From positions 1 through 16,671 of the forward strand of contig CANBEE010000024.1 in the NCBI GenBank assembly GCA_947367415.1: 16,671 nt of DNA. The letters run 5' to 3'. Positions 6,249-13,858 of this stretch are shown here, piece by piece (the first letter of the stretch is position 1; each line of letters opens with the position of its first letter). This stretch comes from an uncultured Bacteroidales bacterium. GTDB lineage: Bacteria > Bacteroidota > Bacteroidia > Bacteroidales > Bacteroidaceae. Under the pieces are notes generated by a model. It saw nothing but the letters and a program-made list of their open reading frames with translations. It did no database searches and was not told where the DNA came from. Position numbers and translations under genes: made by a program.

Positions 6249-7412
6249 ATGGACAAAGAATTTGTAAAAAAACATTTTGTAGAGCGTTTCGGCTGCGAAG
6301 GTGTAGCTTATGCATCTCCCGGTCGTATCAACCTTATCGGTGAGCACACCGACTATAACGGCGGTTTCGTATTCCCCGGTGCAGTAGACAAGGGTATGAT
6401 CATGGTTATCAAGCCCAACGGTCTTGACAAGGTTCGTGCATTTGCTATCGATATCGATCCGAAGGACGAGGCTCCCTATGTAGAGTTCGGTTTGAACGAA
6501 GAGGACAAGCCCGCTGAGGCATGGGCATGCTACGTATTCGGTGTATGCCGCGAGATGCAGAAGCGCGGTGTTGAGGTGAAGGGCTTCGATACAGCATTTG
6601 CTGGCGACGTTCCCCTCGGTGCAGGTATGTCTTCATCAGCTGCCCTCGAGAGCGTATTCGCATTCGCCCTCAACGAGATCTACGGCGAAGGCAAGATCGA
6701 CAAGTTCGAGCTCGCTCGCGTAGGCCAGTCTACCGAGCACAACTACACAGGCTGCAACTGCGGTATCATGGACCAGTTTGCATCTGTATTCGGTAAGGCA
6801 GGTTGCCTCATGCGCCTCGACTGCCGTTCTATGGAGTTCGAGTACTTCCCCTTCGAGCCCAAGGGCTATCGTCTCGTGTTGGTAAACACCAACGTGAAGC
6901 ACAAACTCGGTGACGAGTACAACCAGCGTCGTCGCTCTTGCGAGCACGTAGTAGAGGTTCTCAAGCCCAACTATCCCGGCATCGAGACTCTGCGTGACGT
7001 AACATGGGAGATGCTCGAAGAGGCTAAGGCCCTCGTTCCTGAGGTAGACTATCGTCGTGCCAAGTACGTTCTCGGTGAGAAGGACCGCGTACTCGCAGTG
7101 TGTGACGCACTCGAGAAGGGCGACTACGAGACCGTAGGTGCCAAGATGTACGAGACACACTGGGGCATGAGCAAGGACTACGAAGTAAGCTGCGTAGAGC
7201 TCGACTTCCTCGCTGAGGTAGCCAAGGAGTGTGGCGTTACAGGTTGCCGCGTAATGGGCGGTGGCTTCGGCGGTTGCACCATCAACCTCGTTAAGGACGA
7301 GTTGTACGATAACTTCGTTGAGACAGCCAAGGCTAAGTTCACCGCTGAGTTTGGCCACGCTCCCCTCGTATACGATGTAGTTATCGGCGACGGTTCACGC
7401 AAGCTCGACTAA
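6249..7412 (+). CDS. galK: Galactokinase
   Basis: A 387-aa GHMP kinase that phosphorylates alpha-D-galactose at C1 with ATP, the first committed step of the Leloir pathway. The galactokinase signature GRINLIGEHTDYNGG is at residues 25-39. The ATP-binding GHMP motif PLGAGMSSSAALE is at 122-134, CGIMDQF with the catalytic Asp at 175, and GGGFGGCTINLV near the C-terminus. It lies 42 nt after the permease stop and is the last gene of the operon. Its leader AAAGTAAATACTATG is identical to that of galM. Neither galT nor galE follows, so the remaining Leloir enzymes must be encoded elsewhere. Confidence 0.97.
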   Translation: MDKEFVKKHFVERFGCEGVAYASPGRINLIGEHTDYNGGFVFPGAVDKGMIMVIKPNGLDKVRAFAIDIDPKDEAPYVEFGLNEEDKPAEAWACYVFGVCREMQKRGVEVKGFDTAFAGDVPLGAGMSSSAALESVFAFALNEIYGEGKIDKFELARVGQSTEHNYTGCNCGIMDQFASVFGKAGCLMRLDCRSMEFEYFPFEPKGYRLVLVNTNVKHKLGDEYNQRRRSCEHVVEVLKPNYPGIETLRDVTWEMLEEAKALVPEVDYRRAKYVLGEKDRVLAVCDALEKGDYETVGAKMYETHWGMSKDYEVSCVELDFLAEVAKECGVTGCRVMGGGFGGCTINLVKDELYDNFVETAKAKFTAEFGHAPLVYDVVIGDGSRKLD

Positions 7413-7423
7413 TGTTTGTTTAG

Positions 7424-7492
7424 GTTTAGAGTTTAAGGTATAGAGCCCTGTTTACACACTAAACACTAAACAAATAACACTAAACACTAAAC
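7424..7492. repeat. CTAAACA-type direct and inverted repeats after galK
   Basis: ACACTAAACACTAAAC occurs perfectly at 7456-7471 and 7477-7492, a 21-bp period. GTTTAGAGTTTA (7424-7435) is the inverse of TAAACACTAAAC (7460-7471) with one mismatch, so the galK 3' region can fold into a hairpin. The stretch 7413-7568 has no supported gene. Confidence 0.75.
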
Positions 7493-7508
7493 CAACATAC
7501 ACCAATCA

Positions 7509-7535
7509 AGCGGGTGCGCACACAGCGCACCCGCT
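7509..7535 (+). terminator. Strong hairpin ending the gal operon
   Basis: AGCGGGTGCGC (7509-7519), a 5-base ACACA loop, then GCGCACCCGCT (7525-7535) form a perfect 11-bp GC-rich stem about 100 nt after the galK stop. Only ATTCT follows, not a T tract, so it may act as an mRNA 3'-end stabiliser or as a terminator needing a factor. Confidence 0.6.
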
Positions 7536-7568
7536 ATTCTAAAACCATCATCCATCATCTACTGCTCT

Positions 7569-8465
7569 ATGTGGTTAGCCTTAGCATTCCTTTCGGCCGC
7601 TTTGCTCGGCCTCTACGACGTGAGTAAGAAGCAGGCGTTGCGCGACAATGCTGTCATTCCTGTGCTCTTCCTCAATACCTTCTTCTCTATGCTCATCTTC
7701 TTCCCGTTCATTACGTTATCGGTGATAAGTGATGTGCTCGATGGTACTATGCTGTATGTCCCCATGTGTGGCTGGGAGGTACACAAGTTCATTATGCTCA
7801 AGGCTGTCATTGTGCTTAGTTCATGGATATTCGGCTACTTCGGAATGAAGCATCTGCCTATCACGATCGTGGGGCCCATCAATGCTACGCGTCCTGTGAT
7901 GGTGTTGCTGGGTGCGCTGCTTATCTTCGGTGAGCGACTCAATGGCTATCAATGGGTGGGCGTACTGCTTGCTATGGTGTCGTTTATGCTGCTGAGCCGT
8001 AGCGGTAAGAAAGAGGGTATCGACTTTCGCCACAACCGATGGATTTTCTTTGTCGTGATGTCTTCGCTGCTGGGCGCGGTAAGTGCGCTGTACGACAAGT
8101 TTCTCATGCAGCGCTTCGATAGCATGGTGGTGCAGTCATGGTTTACCGTCTATCAGTTCTTCATCATGTGCTTCCTGGTGCTGGTGCTATGGGCGCCCGT
8201 ACGTCATAAGACCACTCCTTTCCGCTGGTCGTGGGCCATACCGTTCATCTCGGTGTTTCTCTGCGTGGCCGACTTTGCCTACTTCACTGCATTGGCGCAG
8301 GAGGACTCGCTCATCTCTGTCGTCTCTATGGTGCGTAGAGGTAGCGTAGTGGTGTCGTTCCTCTGCGGAGCGCTTCTCTTTCGTGAGAAGAACCTGCGCA
8401 GCAAGGCACTCGACCTCCTGCTCGTACTCCTTGGTATGCTCTTCCTCTACCTGGGCTCACGGTAG
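7569..8465 (+). CDS. EamA/DMT-superfamily membrane transporter
   Basis: A 298-aa integral membrane protein with about ten hydrophobic segments arranged as two EamA-like halves (roughly 1-142 and 155-298). The first half ends in the typical PITIVGPINATRPVMVLLGALLIFGERLNGYQWVG block, and the second in SVVSMVRRGSVVVSFLCGALLFREKNLRSKALDLLLVLLGMLFLYLG. A basic cytoplasmic linker (RSGKKEGIDFRHNRW) joins them. Members export or import amino acids, nucleotide sugars, drugs and other metabolites, and the substrate cannot be inferred here. No clear promoter is seen in the 30 bases before it; the gal terminator hairpin separates it from galK. Its TAG stop is two bases from the stop of the convergent GH31 gene. 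Confidence 0.86.
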   Translation: MWLALAFLSAALLGLYDVSKKQALRDNAVIPVLFLNTFFSMLIFFPFITLSVISDVLDGTMLYVPMCGWEVHKFIMLKAVIVLSSWIFGYFGMKHLPITIVGPINATRPVMVLLGALLIFGERLNGYQWVGVLLAMVSFMLLSRSGKKEGIDFRHNRWIFFVVMSSLLGAVSALYDKFLMQRFDSMVVQSWFTVYQFFIMCFLVLVLWAPVRHKTTPFRWSWAIPFISVFLCVADFAYFTALAQEDSLISVVSMVRRGSVVVSFLCGALLFREKNLRSKALDLLLVLLGMLFLYLGSR

Positions 8466-8467
8466 GG

Positions 8468-11050
8468 CTACCATTTCACCCGAATCTTCTTGCCTGTATA
8501 GGAGATTTCTCGCTTCTGCTCACCTTTGACTAAGATGAAGGTGCGCTCCTGCTCCATACCCTCGAAGGTGCCTTGGCGCTTACCAATGGTGAGGGTCTGC
8601 TGCGCTTCGTCCCAAGTGAAGGGGATTCGACTGCAGGCTCCCGACTCGTAGTTGTGGTTGGTGCCTTCGTCTTCGTAGAGGCAGAAGGTGGCATCAGTGC
8701 TGGGATAAATGCGCAGGGTGAGTGGTTCCTCGGACTTCTCGTTGCTGTACTGTATGGCAGGTCCCCAAGGGAGTATGCTGCCACCCTTGACGAATACGGG
8801 AATGGTCTCAAGACTGACCTCTGTGTCGACGTATTGCTTGCCGGCATAGTGCTTGCCCGACCAGAAATCGTACCATCCGCCAGCATGCTCGGGGAGGTAG
8901 CTTCGGTAGCTGCTTACTCCCTTTTTCACGATGGGCTGGATGAGCAGCGATTGTCCGAACATATATGTTATATCTTGCTTCATCGCCTCTTCGTCATTGG
9001 CAAAGTCGAACACCAAGGGGCGCATCAGTGTGGAACCCTCGTAGCTGACGCGGGCTGCCTCGGAGTAGATGTAGGGTAGCAGGCGGTAGCGCAGCTCCAA
9101 ATACTGGGCGATGATGCGCTCGGCTTCAGCACCGTAGCGCCAAGGCTCAGTGTCGCTCATGTAGCCGTGTACACGCATCAGGGGAAGGAAGGTGGAACCC
9201 TGAATCCAGCGTAGCATGCATTCGATGTAGTCGGCATTGGAGTGCTGGTTTCCCGGGCGGAAGAATCCACCGGCATCGTAGGTCCACCAGGGGAGTCCTG
9301 TGCTGACCAGTCCGAGTCCCGACACGAATTGTCTGCGGAGTGTCTCCCAGTCGTTGCCCACATCGCCCGACCAGAATACCGAACCATAGCGCTGTATGCC
9401 AGGGAAGGCGCTGCGGGTGAATATCATGCTGCGGCGCTCTGGGTCGTCGTTGCGACATCCCTCATATACCGTTTTGCTGACGAGCAGGGGATATACGTTG
9501 CGGTACACCTCGCCGGGGATGGTCTGATTGTTTACCTTACGACCTACAAGGTCATCATTCTCAGGCTCGGTGGCATCTTGCCACCAGGCATCTATACCGT
9601 AGGGCTGGAGCAGGCGCTCACTGAAGTTTTTCCAATAGAAAGCTGCAGCTTCGGGGTTGAAGAAGTCTACCCACGAGGTGTGGGGGATGTAGTAGCCCTT
9701 CTCTGCCATCTGTTGGCCAACCTCGGAGTTGGGATCTATCTTCGACCATACGGAGAGCATCAAGTGCATGTTCATGCGGTGTAGCGAGTCGAGCATGGCT
9801 GCCGGGTCTGGGTAGTGGCCCTCGTCGAATCTCATGGCGTTCCACCCATACTTGCCCCAGTATTGCCAGTCCTGCACAATCAGGTCGATTGGCAGCTTGC
9901 GCTGGCGGAAGGTGGCGGCATTGTCCAGCAACTCCTTCTGCGACTTGTATCGCTCGCGACAGTGTACATAGCCGAATGCCCATTGTGGTAGCATGGGTAC
10001 TTCGCCTGTGAGGTCGCGGTAGGTGGCGATGGCTTCGTCGGCTGAGCCTACGAAAACCGTATAATCTACACATGAGGCTACGGGCGAGCGCAGTGTGGTG
10101 GTGTTGTCGATGAGGCGGTAGTATAGGGTGGGGCGGTCGTTGCGCTCCAGCTCGGCCACGATGTCGTGCTTGCCAGCCTCCAGTTCCACGATGATCGAGG
10201 TGGTAGGAGGGAGCCATACGTTGCGCACGTCTGTGATAGTCTCTCCGTCAATCTCCAAGTGATGGCGTCGAGCCATGACCTGCCCTACATCGAGCATAAG
10301 GGCATATCTACCGCTGGTGGGTATCTCCAATGTGCCTATGAATCCGTTGGCGCGGCGCATTTCGCGACGTGTTCCCTCGGTAGAGGTCACATTCACGGCT
10401 ACCGCTTCGCCCTGATCATCTGTTTGCTCCAACTTCAGTGAGGCCTCTGTGGGGTTGAAGTCTACCATTCCATAATTGTTCCACAGTAGTCCATACCCAC
10501 GGCTCGAGAGGATGAAGGGGATGGCAATCTGTGTGTTCACTTGAGTGAGTCGGCGCGTCAGTCCGCGTACGTTGCTGTACCCATCTTGGAACTGTCCCAG
10601 TCCGTAGAGATACTCGTTGGTGGGCGACTCCATCTGCAGGCCTGCTATCCAGGTAGGTTCTCCCTGTACTGTGCTTGCTTGTAACAGGTGCGAGGTGGCT
10701 TTGAATATTTCGTTCCCTTGCCTGTTGGTGATGGTGAGCACTTGTGCATGATTGTCTATACAGATGCTCATCGCATGAGTCTCTATTGTGGTAACTCCCT
10801 CCTCGCTGCTACTCTTGTATTTTACCCTCTTGGTGTCTGCGTCGGGCAGGTACACCCATTCGGGAAGCGTGCGTCCTTCTTCTTCGATATACTGCACACG
10901 TACGGCATTATCGGCCATAATGTTGAGACGCAGCGTACCCGCTTGGAAGGGGATATTCACTACGTTGGGGCGCTTCTCTACGGCTTGTGCTGTTAATGAG
11001 AAAATGCTGCTAAGGAGCAGGGATGTAATGAGTTTTCTGGTGATAGACAT
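8468..11050 (-). CDS. Secreted GH31 alpha-glycosidase (alpha-xylosidase-like), PA14-like insert
   Basis: An 860-aa enzyme with a signal peptide (MSITRKLITSLLLSSIFSLTAQA). An N-terminal beta-sandwich precedes a probable PA14-like insert at about 215-310 (GTLEIPTSGRYALMLDVG ... ELEAGKHDIVAELERND). The GH31 barrel follows: nucleophile D492 in WWQDATEPEND and acid/base D563 in FWSGDVGNDW, then GLPWWTYDAGGFF. The C-terminus has a DUF5110-like sandwich (FCLYEDEGTNHNYESGACSRIPFTW). GH31 enzymes with a PA14 insert include alpha-xylosidases acting on xyloglucan oligosaccharides, so that is the best guess; alpha-glucosidase or another specificity is possible. The frame is open to 11092, but ATG 11050 gives the clean signal peptide. 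No polysaccharide utilisation partner is adjacent; it is a lone periplasmic or surface enzyme. Confidence 0.88.
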   Translation of the reverse strand: MSITRKLITSLLLSSIFSLTAQAVEKRPNVVNIPFQAGTLRLNIMADNAVRVQYIEEEGRTLPEWVYLPDADTKRVKYKSSSEEGVTTIETHAMSICIDNHAQVLTITNRQGNEIFKATSHLLQASTVQGEPTWIAGLQMESPTNEYLYGLGQFQDGYSNVRGLTRRLTQVNTQIAIPFILSSRGYGLLWNNYGMVDFNPTEASLKLEQTDDQGEAVAVNVTSTEGTRREMRRANGFIGTLEIPTSGRYALMLDVGQVMARRHHLEIDGETITDVRNVWLPPTTSIIVELEAGKHDIVAELERNDRPTLYYRLIDNTTTLRSPVASCVDYTVFVGSADEAIATYRDLTGEVPMLPQWAFGYVHCRERYKSQKELLDNAATFRQRKLPIDLIVQDWQYWGKYGWNAMRFDEGHYPDPAAMLDSLHRMNMHLMLSVWSKIDPNSEVGQQMAEKGYYIPHTSWVDFFNPEAAAFYWKNFSERLLQPYGIDAWWQDATEPENDDLVGRKVNNQTIPGEVYRNVYPLLVSKTVYEGCRNDDPERRSMIFTRSAFPGIQRYGSVFWSGDVGNDWETLRRQFVSGLGLVSTGLPWWTYDAGGFFRPGNQHSNADYIECMLRWIQGSTFLPLMRVHGYMSDTEPWRYGAEAERIIAQYLELRYRLLPYIYSEAARVSYEGSTLMRPLVFDFANDEEAMKQDITYMFGQSLLIQPIVKKGVSSYRSYLPEHAGGWYDFWSGKHYAGKQYVDTEVSLETIPVFVKGGSILPWGPAIQYSNEKSEEPLTLRIYPSTDATFCLYEDEGTNHNYESGACSRIPFTWDEAQQTLTIGKRQGTFEGMEQERTFILVKGEQKREISYTGKKIRVKW

Positions 11051-11124
11051 AGACTTATTGCTTAAAGTATAAAACGCAGTGCAAGTTAGCACATTTTTTC
11101 GGAATATGCATCTTTATATATCAT

Positions 11125-11152
11125 AAAAAAGCCGCATCGGCTGATACGGCTT
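11125..11152 (-). terminator. Intrinsic terminator after dnaJ
   Basis: Read on the minus strand, AAGCCG-T-ATC, loop AGCC, GAT-G-CGGCTT forms a 10-bp stem with one T-G wobble, followed by a run of six T (11130-11125). It begins 22 bases after the dnaJ stop and separates grpE-dnaJ from the GH31 gene. Confidence 0.88.
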
Positions 11153-11173
11153 TGGTTTATATGATTGTAAGAC

Positions 11174-12331
11174 TTAATCGAACAGGTTGCGGAACTTGCG
11201 GAAAATCTTCTCCTTCAGGCTCTCGTTGGGGCGGAAGTTGTCGGACTTCTGGAACTTCTCCAATGCGGCCTTCTCGTCGCGGCTCAACGTCTCAGGGATG
11301 TAGACGCTGATGTTTACGAGCAGGTCACCAGTGCCGTATCCGTTCACGCTAGGCAGACCCTTGCCACGGAGGCGCAGCACCTTGCCAGGCTGTGTACCCG
11401 GCTCAATCTTTACACGCACTTTGCTGTCAATGGTGGGGATGTCGGCCGTACCACCAAGTGCTGCGGTGGGTACATCGAGCAGCAGGTTGTAGATGAGGTC
11501 GTTCTCGTCGCGTAGTAGCTCCTTTGAGGGCTCTTCCTCGATGAGTACGAGTAGGTCGCCTGGCACGCCATTGTGTTTGCCTGCGTTACCCTTGCCGTTC
11601 ATGGAGAGCTGCATGCCTTCGGCTACACCAGCAGGAATCTTTACAGTGACAATCTCCTCGGCATAGACGATACCTTCGCCACTACAGTGGGGGCACTTGT
11701 TCTTGATAATCTTGCCTTCGCCACCGCAACGGGGACATACGCCCTGTGTCTGCATCATGCCGAACATGGTCTGCTGGGTGCGTGTCACCGAGCCTGTACC
11801 ATGGCAGTCGGGGCAGGTTTCTGTACCACTACCGTTCTCTGCTCCTGTACCGTTACAGTGCGAGCAAGGAACATATTTCTTCAGTTTGAGTTTCTTCTCT
11901 ACGCCTTCGGCCACCTCCTTGAGGCTGAGCTTCACCTTGATGCGTAGGTCAGAGCCACGGAAGCGACGTGCCTGTTGGCGGCCACCGCCACCACCAAAGC
12001 CACCGAAGCCGCCAAATCCTCCACGGCCACCGAAGATGTCGCCAAACATGGAGAAGATGTCGTCCATAGACATGCCTTGTCCGCCATAGCCGCCACCGGC
12101 TGCACCGCCCATGCCTGCATGGCCAAACTGGTCGTAGCGGGCACGCTTGTTCTCGTCGCTCAGCACTTCATAGGCTTCGGCAGCCTCCTTGAACTTCTCT
12201 TCGGCCTCCTTGTCACCCGGATTTCTGTCGGGGTGATACTTGATGGCCATCTTCTTATACGCCTTCTTTATCTCATCGGCCGAGGCGCCCTTCTCGACGC
12301 CAAGCACCTCATAGTAGTCTCTTTTCTCCAT
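11174..12331 (-). CDS. dnaJ: Chaperone protein DnaJ (Hsp40, class A)
   Basis: A 385-aa cytoplasmic co-chaperone that delivers unfolded substrates to DnaK and stimulates its ATPase. The J domain (1-70) carries HPD at 33-35. A long Gly/Phe-rich linker follows (about 71-118). The zinc-binding domain has four CxxCxGxG repeats: C156/C159, C173/C176, C199/C202 and C213/C216. The substrate-binding C-terminal domains follow (VKIPAGVAEGMQLSMNGKGNAG, then RVKIEPGTQPGKVLRLRGKGLP). It starts 18 nt after the grpE stop, so the two form an operon; a terminator closes it at 11125-11152. dnaK is not in this window. Confidence 0.98.
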   Translation of the reverse strand: MEKRDYYEVLGVEKGASADEIKKAYKKMAIKYHPDRNPGDKEAEEKFKEAAEAYEVLSDENKRARYDQFGHAGMGGAAGGGYGGQGMSMDDIFSMFGDIFGGRGGFGGFGGFGGGGGRQQARRFRGSDLRIKVKLSLKEVAEGVEKKLKLKKYVPCSHCNGTGAENGSGTETCPDCHGTGSVTRTQQTMFGMMQTQGVCPRCGGEGKIIKNKCPHCSGEGIVYAEEIVTVKIPAGVAEGMQLSMNGKGNAGKHNGVPGDLLVLIEEEPSKELLRDENDLIYNLLLDVPTAALGGTADIPTIDSKVRVKIEPGTQPGKVLRLRGKGLPSVNGYGTGDLLVNISVYIPETLSRDEKAALEKFQKSDNFRPNESLKEKIFRKFRNLFD

Positions 12332-12349
12332 CGTGTCGTGTGCAAATTG

Positions 12350-12952
12350 TTATTGTCCTACAGCCACCTTGGCGTGACGTATCACCTTGTCGCCCAATTT
12401 GTAGCCAGGCTGTACACAGTCGAGAATCTTGCCCTTGAGCTCCTCTGACGGAGCGGGGATGAGGGCGATAGCCTCGTGGAAGTCAGTGTCGAACTCCTGA
12501 CCGTCGGTCTCAATCTTCTCGAGTCCGTTCTGTGTGAGTATATTATTGAACTTATGTACGATAAGCTTGAATCCCTCGATGCAGGCATCGGCATCCATGC
12601 CCTTCTCCATGTTCTCCAGTGCACGGTCCATATCGTCTACTACGGGCAGCTCGGCTACCATGAGTTTCTCGGCAGCACTCTTGATGAGCTCGGCCTTCTC
12701 CTTGATGGTACGCTTGCGGTAGTTGTCAAACTCTGCTGCCTGGCGCAGATACTTGTCCTGCAACTCGGCATTTTTCTCCATGGCCTCGGCAAGCTGCTTC
12801 TTCAGTTCGTCAACCTCGCTCAGTGGTTCCTCCTGAGTTCCCTCTTGAGGTTCTGTTGCCTCTGCGTTTTCGACGTTCTCTGCAGCTTCTGTATTCACCA
12901 CTGTTTCTACACTCTCTTCGTCAACCACTTTCTTTTCTTCCTTTGTACTCAT
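12350..12952 (-). CDS. grpE: Nucleotide exchange factor GrpE
   Basis: A 200-aa cytoplasmic protein that releases ADP from DnaK. An acidic, low-complexity N-terminus (1-50) leads into a long coiled coil (about 45-100, with AAEFDNYRKRT) and the C-terminal beta domain (FHEAIALIP, then PGYKLGDKVIRHAKVAV at 182-198). The reading frame extends to a GTG at 12994 (MSSDTIN), which would add 14 residues. ATG 12952 is preferred, because the sigma-54-like promoter at 13012-13028 would start transcription only a few bases before that GTG, and the GTG itself lies inside a palindrome. It is followed by dnaJ after 18 nt. Confidence 0.95.
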   Translation of the reverse strand: MSTKEEKKVVDEESVETVVNTEAAENVENAEATEPQEGTQEEPLSEVDELKKQLAEAMEKNAELQDKYLRQAAEFDNYRKRTIKEKAELIKSAAEKLMVAELPVVDDMDRALENMEKGMDADACIEGFKLIVHKFNNILTQNGLEKIETDGQEFDTDFHEAIALIPAPSEELKGKILDCVQPGYKLGDKVIRHAKVAVGQ

Positions 12953-12980
12953 ATCTGATGTTATTTTATTCTCGTTAATG

Positions 12981-13079
12981 GTGTCGGATGACACTATGTC
13001 ATAAAAATGACAACAAAAAGCTTGCCAAATGGGTTCGATGTGTCATAATCTCACAGATGCGTACCTTTTAGCTGACACA
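12981..13079 (-). promoter_or_regulatory. grpE control region: sigma-54-like promoter among TGTCA/TGACA palindromes
   Basis: On the minus strand TTGGCAAGCTTTTTGTT (13028-13012) matches the -24/-12 promoter pattern (YTGGCACG-N4-TTGCW) except at two positions. Around it are three inverted repeats built on the same half-site: GTGTC-GGAT-GACAC (12981-12994), TGTCAT-AAAA-ATGACA (12997-13012) and TGTGTCA ... TGACACA (13039-13045 and 13073-13079, upstream). A heat-shock or stress regulator site is a reasonable inference; the regulator is not identified. Confidence 0.45.
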
Positions 13080-13264
13080 GCGTGCCATTTTGTCGCGGAT
13101 TTTCTACAAGCAGTGCTCCCTCACCTTGCTTTTGATGCAAGATGTTACCTTTGTTTCTAACCTAATACTCCTTTTCTTTAGGCTCATCGCGCTACTGTCG
13201 AGCTGTAGAGGTGTTCTTGCTTACAGCTTGAGGAATGACTACCTTTTTAAAATTATCAGGTAGA
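13080..13264. other. Gene-free gap between cdd and the grpE control region
   Basis: No supported gene lies here; the whole gene-free gap between grpE and cdd is 12953-13264. This part holds an inverted repeat AGCTGTA (13201-13207) / TACAGCT (13222-13228) and another, CTACCT (13239-13244) / AGGTAG (13258-13263), just after the cdd stop, which could help end the cdd transcript although no T tract follows. A plus-strand TACCTTTG (13146-13153) looks like a Bacteroidetes -7 box, with a TTG at 13126-13128 at a short 17-nt spacing; it would drive a transcript antisense to cdd. Confidence 0.4.
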
Positions 13265-13747
13265 TTACTTAAGAAACGATGCATCGAAGATGAGGGGTAA
13301 CAGTTCACGGATGCCTCCTTCGACAACGTAGGTTCCCTCGGTGCCGTAGAGCAGGATGCGGATGGGTTGGTGATAGCGCTGCTCCACCTCGAGCATGACT
13401 TGACGGCACGCGCCGCAGGGTGGAACAGGGACATTGGTGAACTTGCCATTGGTATAGGCTGCTACGGCAAGCGCTTCGACAGCCTTGTCGGGGTGTGCAG
13501 CATTGGCAAAGAAGAGGGTGGTGCGCTCAGCGCACAGACCAGAGGGATAGGCAGCATTCTCCTGATTGCTGCCCGATACGATAGTGCCATCGGATAATAA
13601 TGCGGCTGCACCGACCTGAAATTGCGAATAGGGGGCATAGCTACTTTGGGTGGACTCTTTGGCGGCATCGACCAACTTACGGTCGGCTTCGCAAAGCTCA
13701 TCATAAGCGTAGAGCTTGTAGTGGCATGTATGGGTTAATTCTTTCAT
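13265..13747 (-). CDS. cdd: Cytidine deaminase
   Basis: A 160-aa zinc enzyme that deaminates cytidine and deoxycytidine to uridine and deoxyuridine in pyrimidine salvage. The signature runs from SYAPYSQFQVGAA through NQENAAYPSGLCAERT, with zinc ligand C72 and catalytic proton-shuttle E74 in CAE, to PPCGACRQVMLE with zinc ligands C111 and C114. The size fits the small, homotetrameric class. It is transcribed alone, from a divergent promoter region shared with the glucosaminidase gene. Confidence 0.96.
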   Translation of the reverse strand: MKELTHTCHYKLYAYDELCEADRKLVDAAKESTQSSYAPYSQFQVGAAALLSDGTIVSGSNQENAAYPSGLCAERTTLFFANAAHPDKAVEALAVAAYTNGKFTNVPVPPCGACRQVMLEVEQRYHQPIRILLYGTEGTYVVEGGIRELLPLIFDASFLK

Positions 13748-13784
13748 GCGTATATGGTTTTTGATTTGTCTTCACTGTTTACAG

Positions 13785-13792
13785 CAAAGGTA
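13785..13792 (-). promoter_or_regulatory. Candidate -7 element for cdd
   Basis: TACCTTTG read on the minus strand (13792-13785) is a perfect TAnnTTTG match, 37 nt before the cdd ATG. No good -33 TTTG is seen at the expected distance. Confidence 0.45.
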
Positions 13793-13812
13793 CAAAAAGA
13801 ACAGATAAGTTG

Positions 13813-13843
13813 TTGTGTAGGCCGTGGCTTTTTATTACTTTTG
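13813..13843 (+). promoter_or_regulatory. Promoter of the glucosaminidase gene
   Basis: TTG at 13813-13815, 20 bases, then TACTTTTG at 13836-13843 fit the Bacteroidetes promoter pattern. Transcription would start near 13850, just before ATG 13859, which supports that start and excludes the longer frame from 13754. Confidence 0.6.
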
Positions 13844-13858
13844 CATTTATTTCACGCT

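Noticed and set aside
11051..11092. N-terminal extension of the GH31 protein
   Set aside because: ATG 11050 begins a clean signal peptide; the extra 14 residues would precede it without purpose.
12953..12994. GTG start adding 14 residues to GrpE
   Set aside because: It lies in a palindrome only about 7 nt after the expected start of the sigma-54-like transcript; ATG 12952 is better placed.
13754..13858. N-terminal extension of the glucosaminidase
   Set aside because: It would run through the gene's own promoter and hide the signal peptide that begins at 13859.
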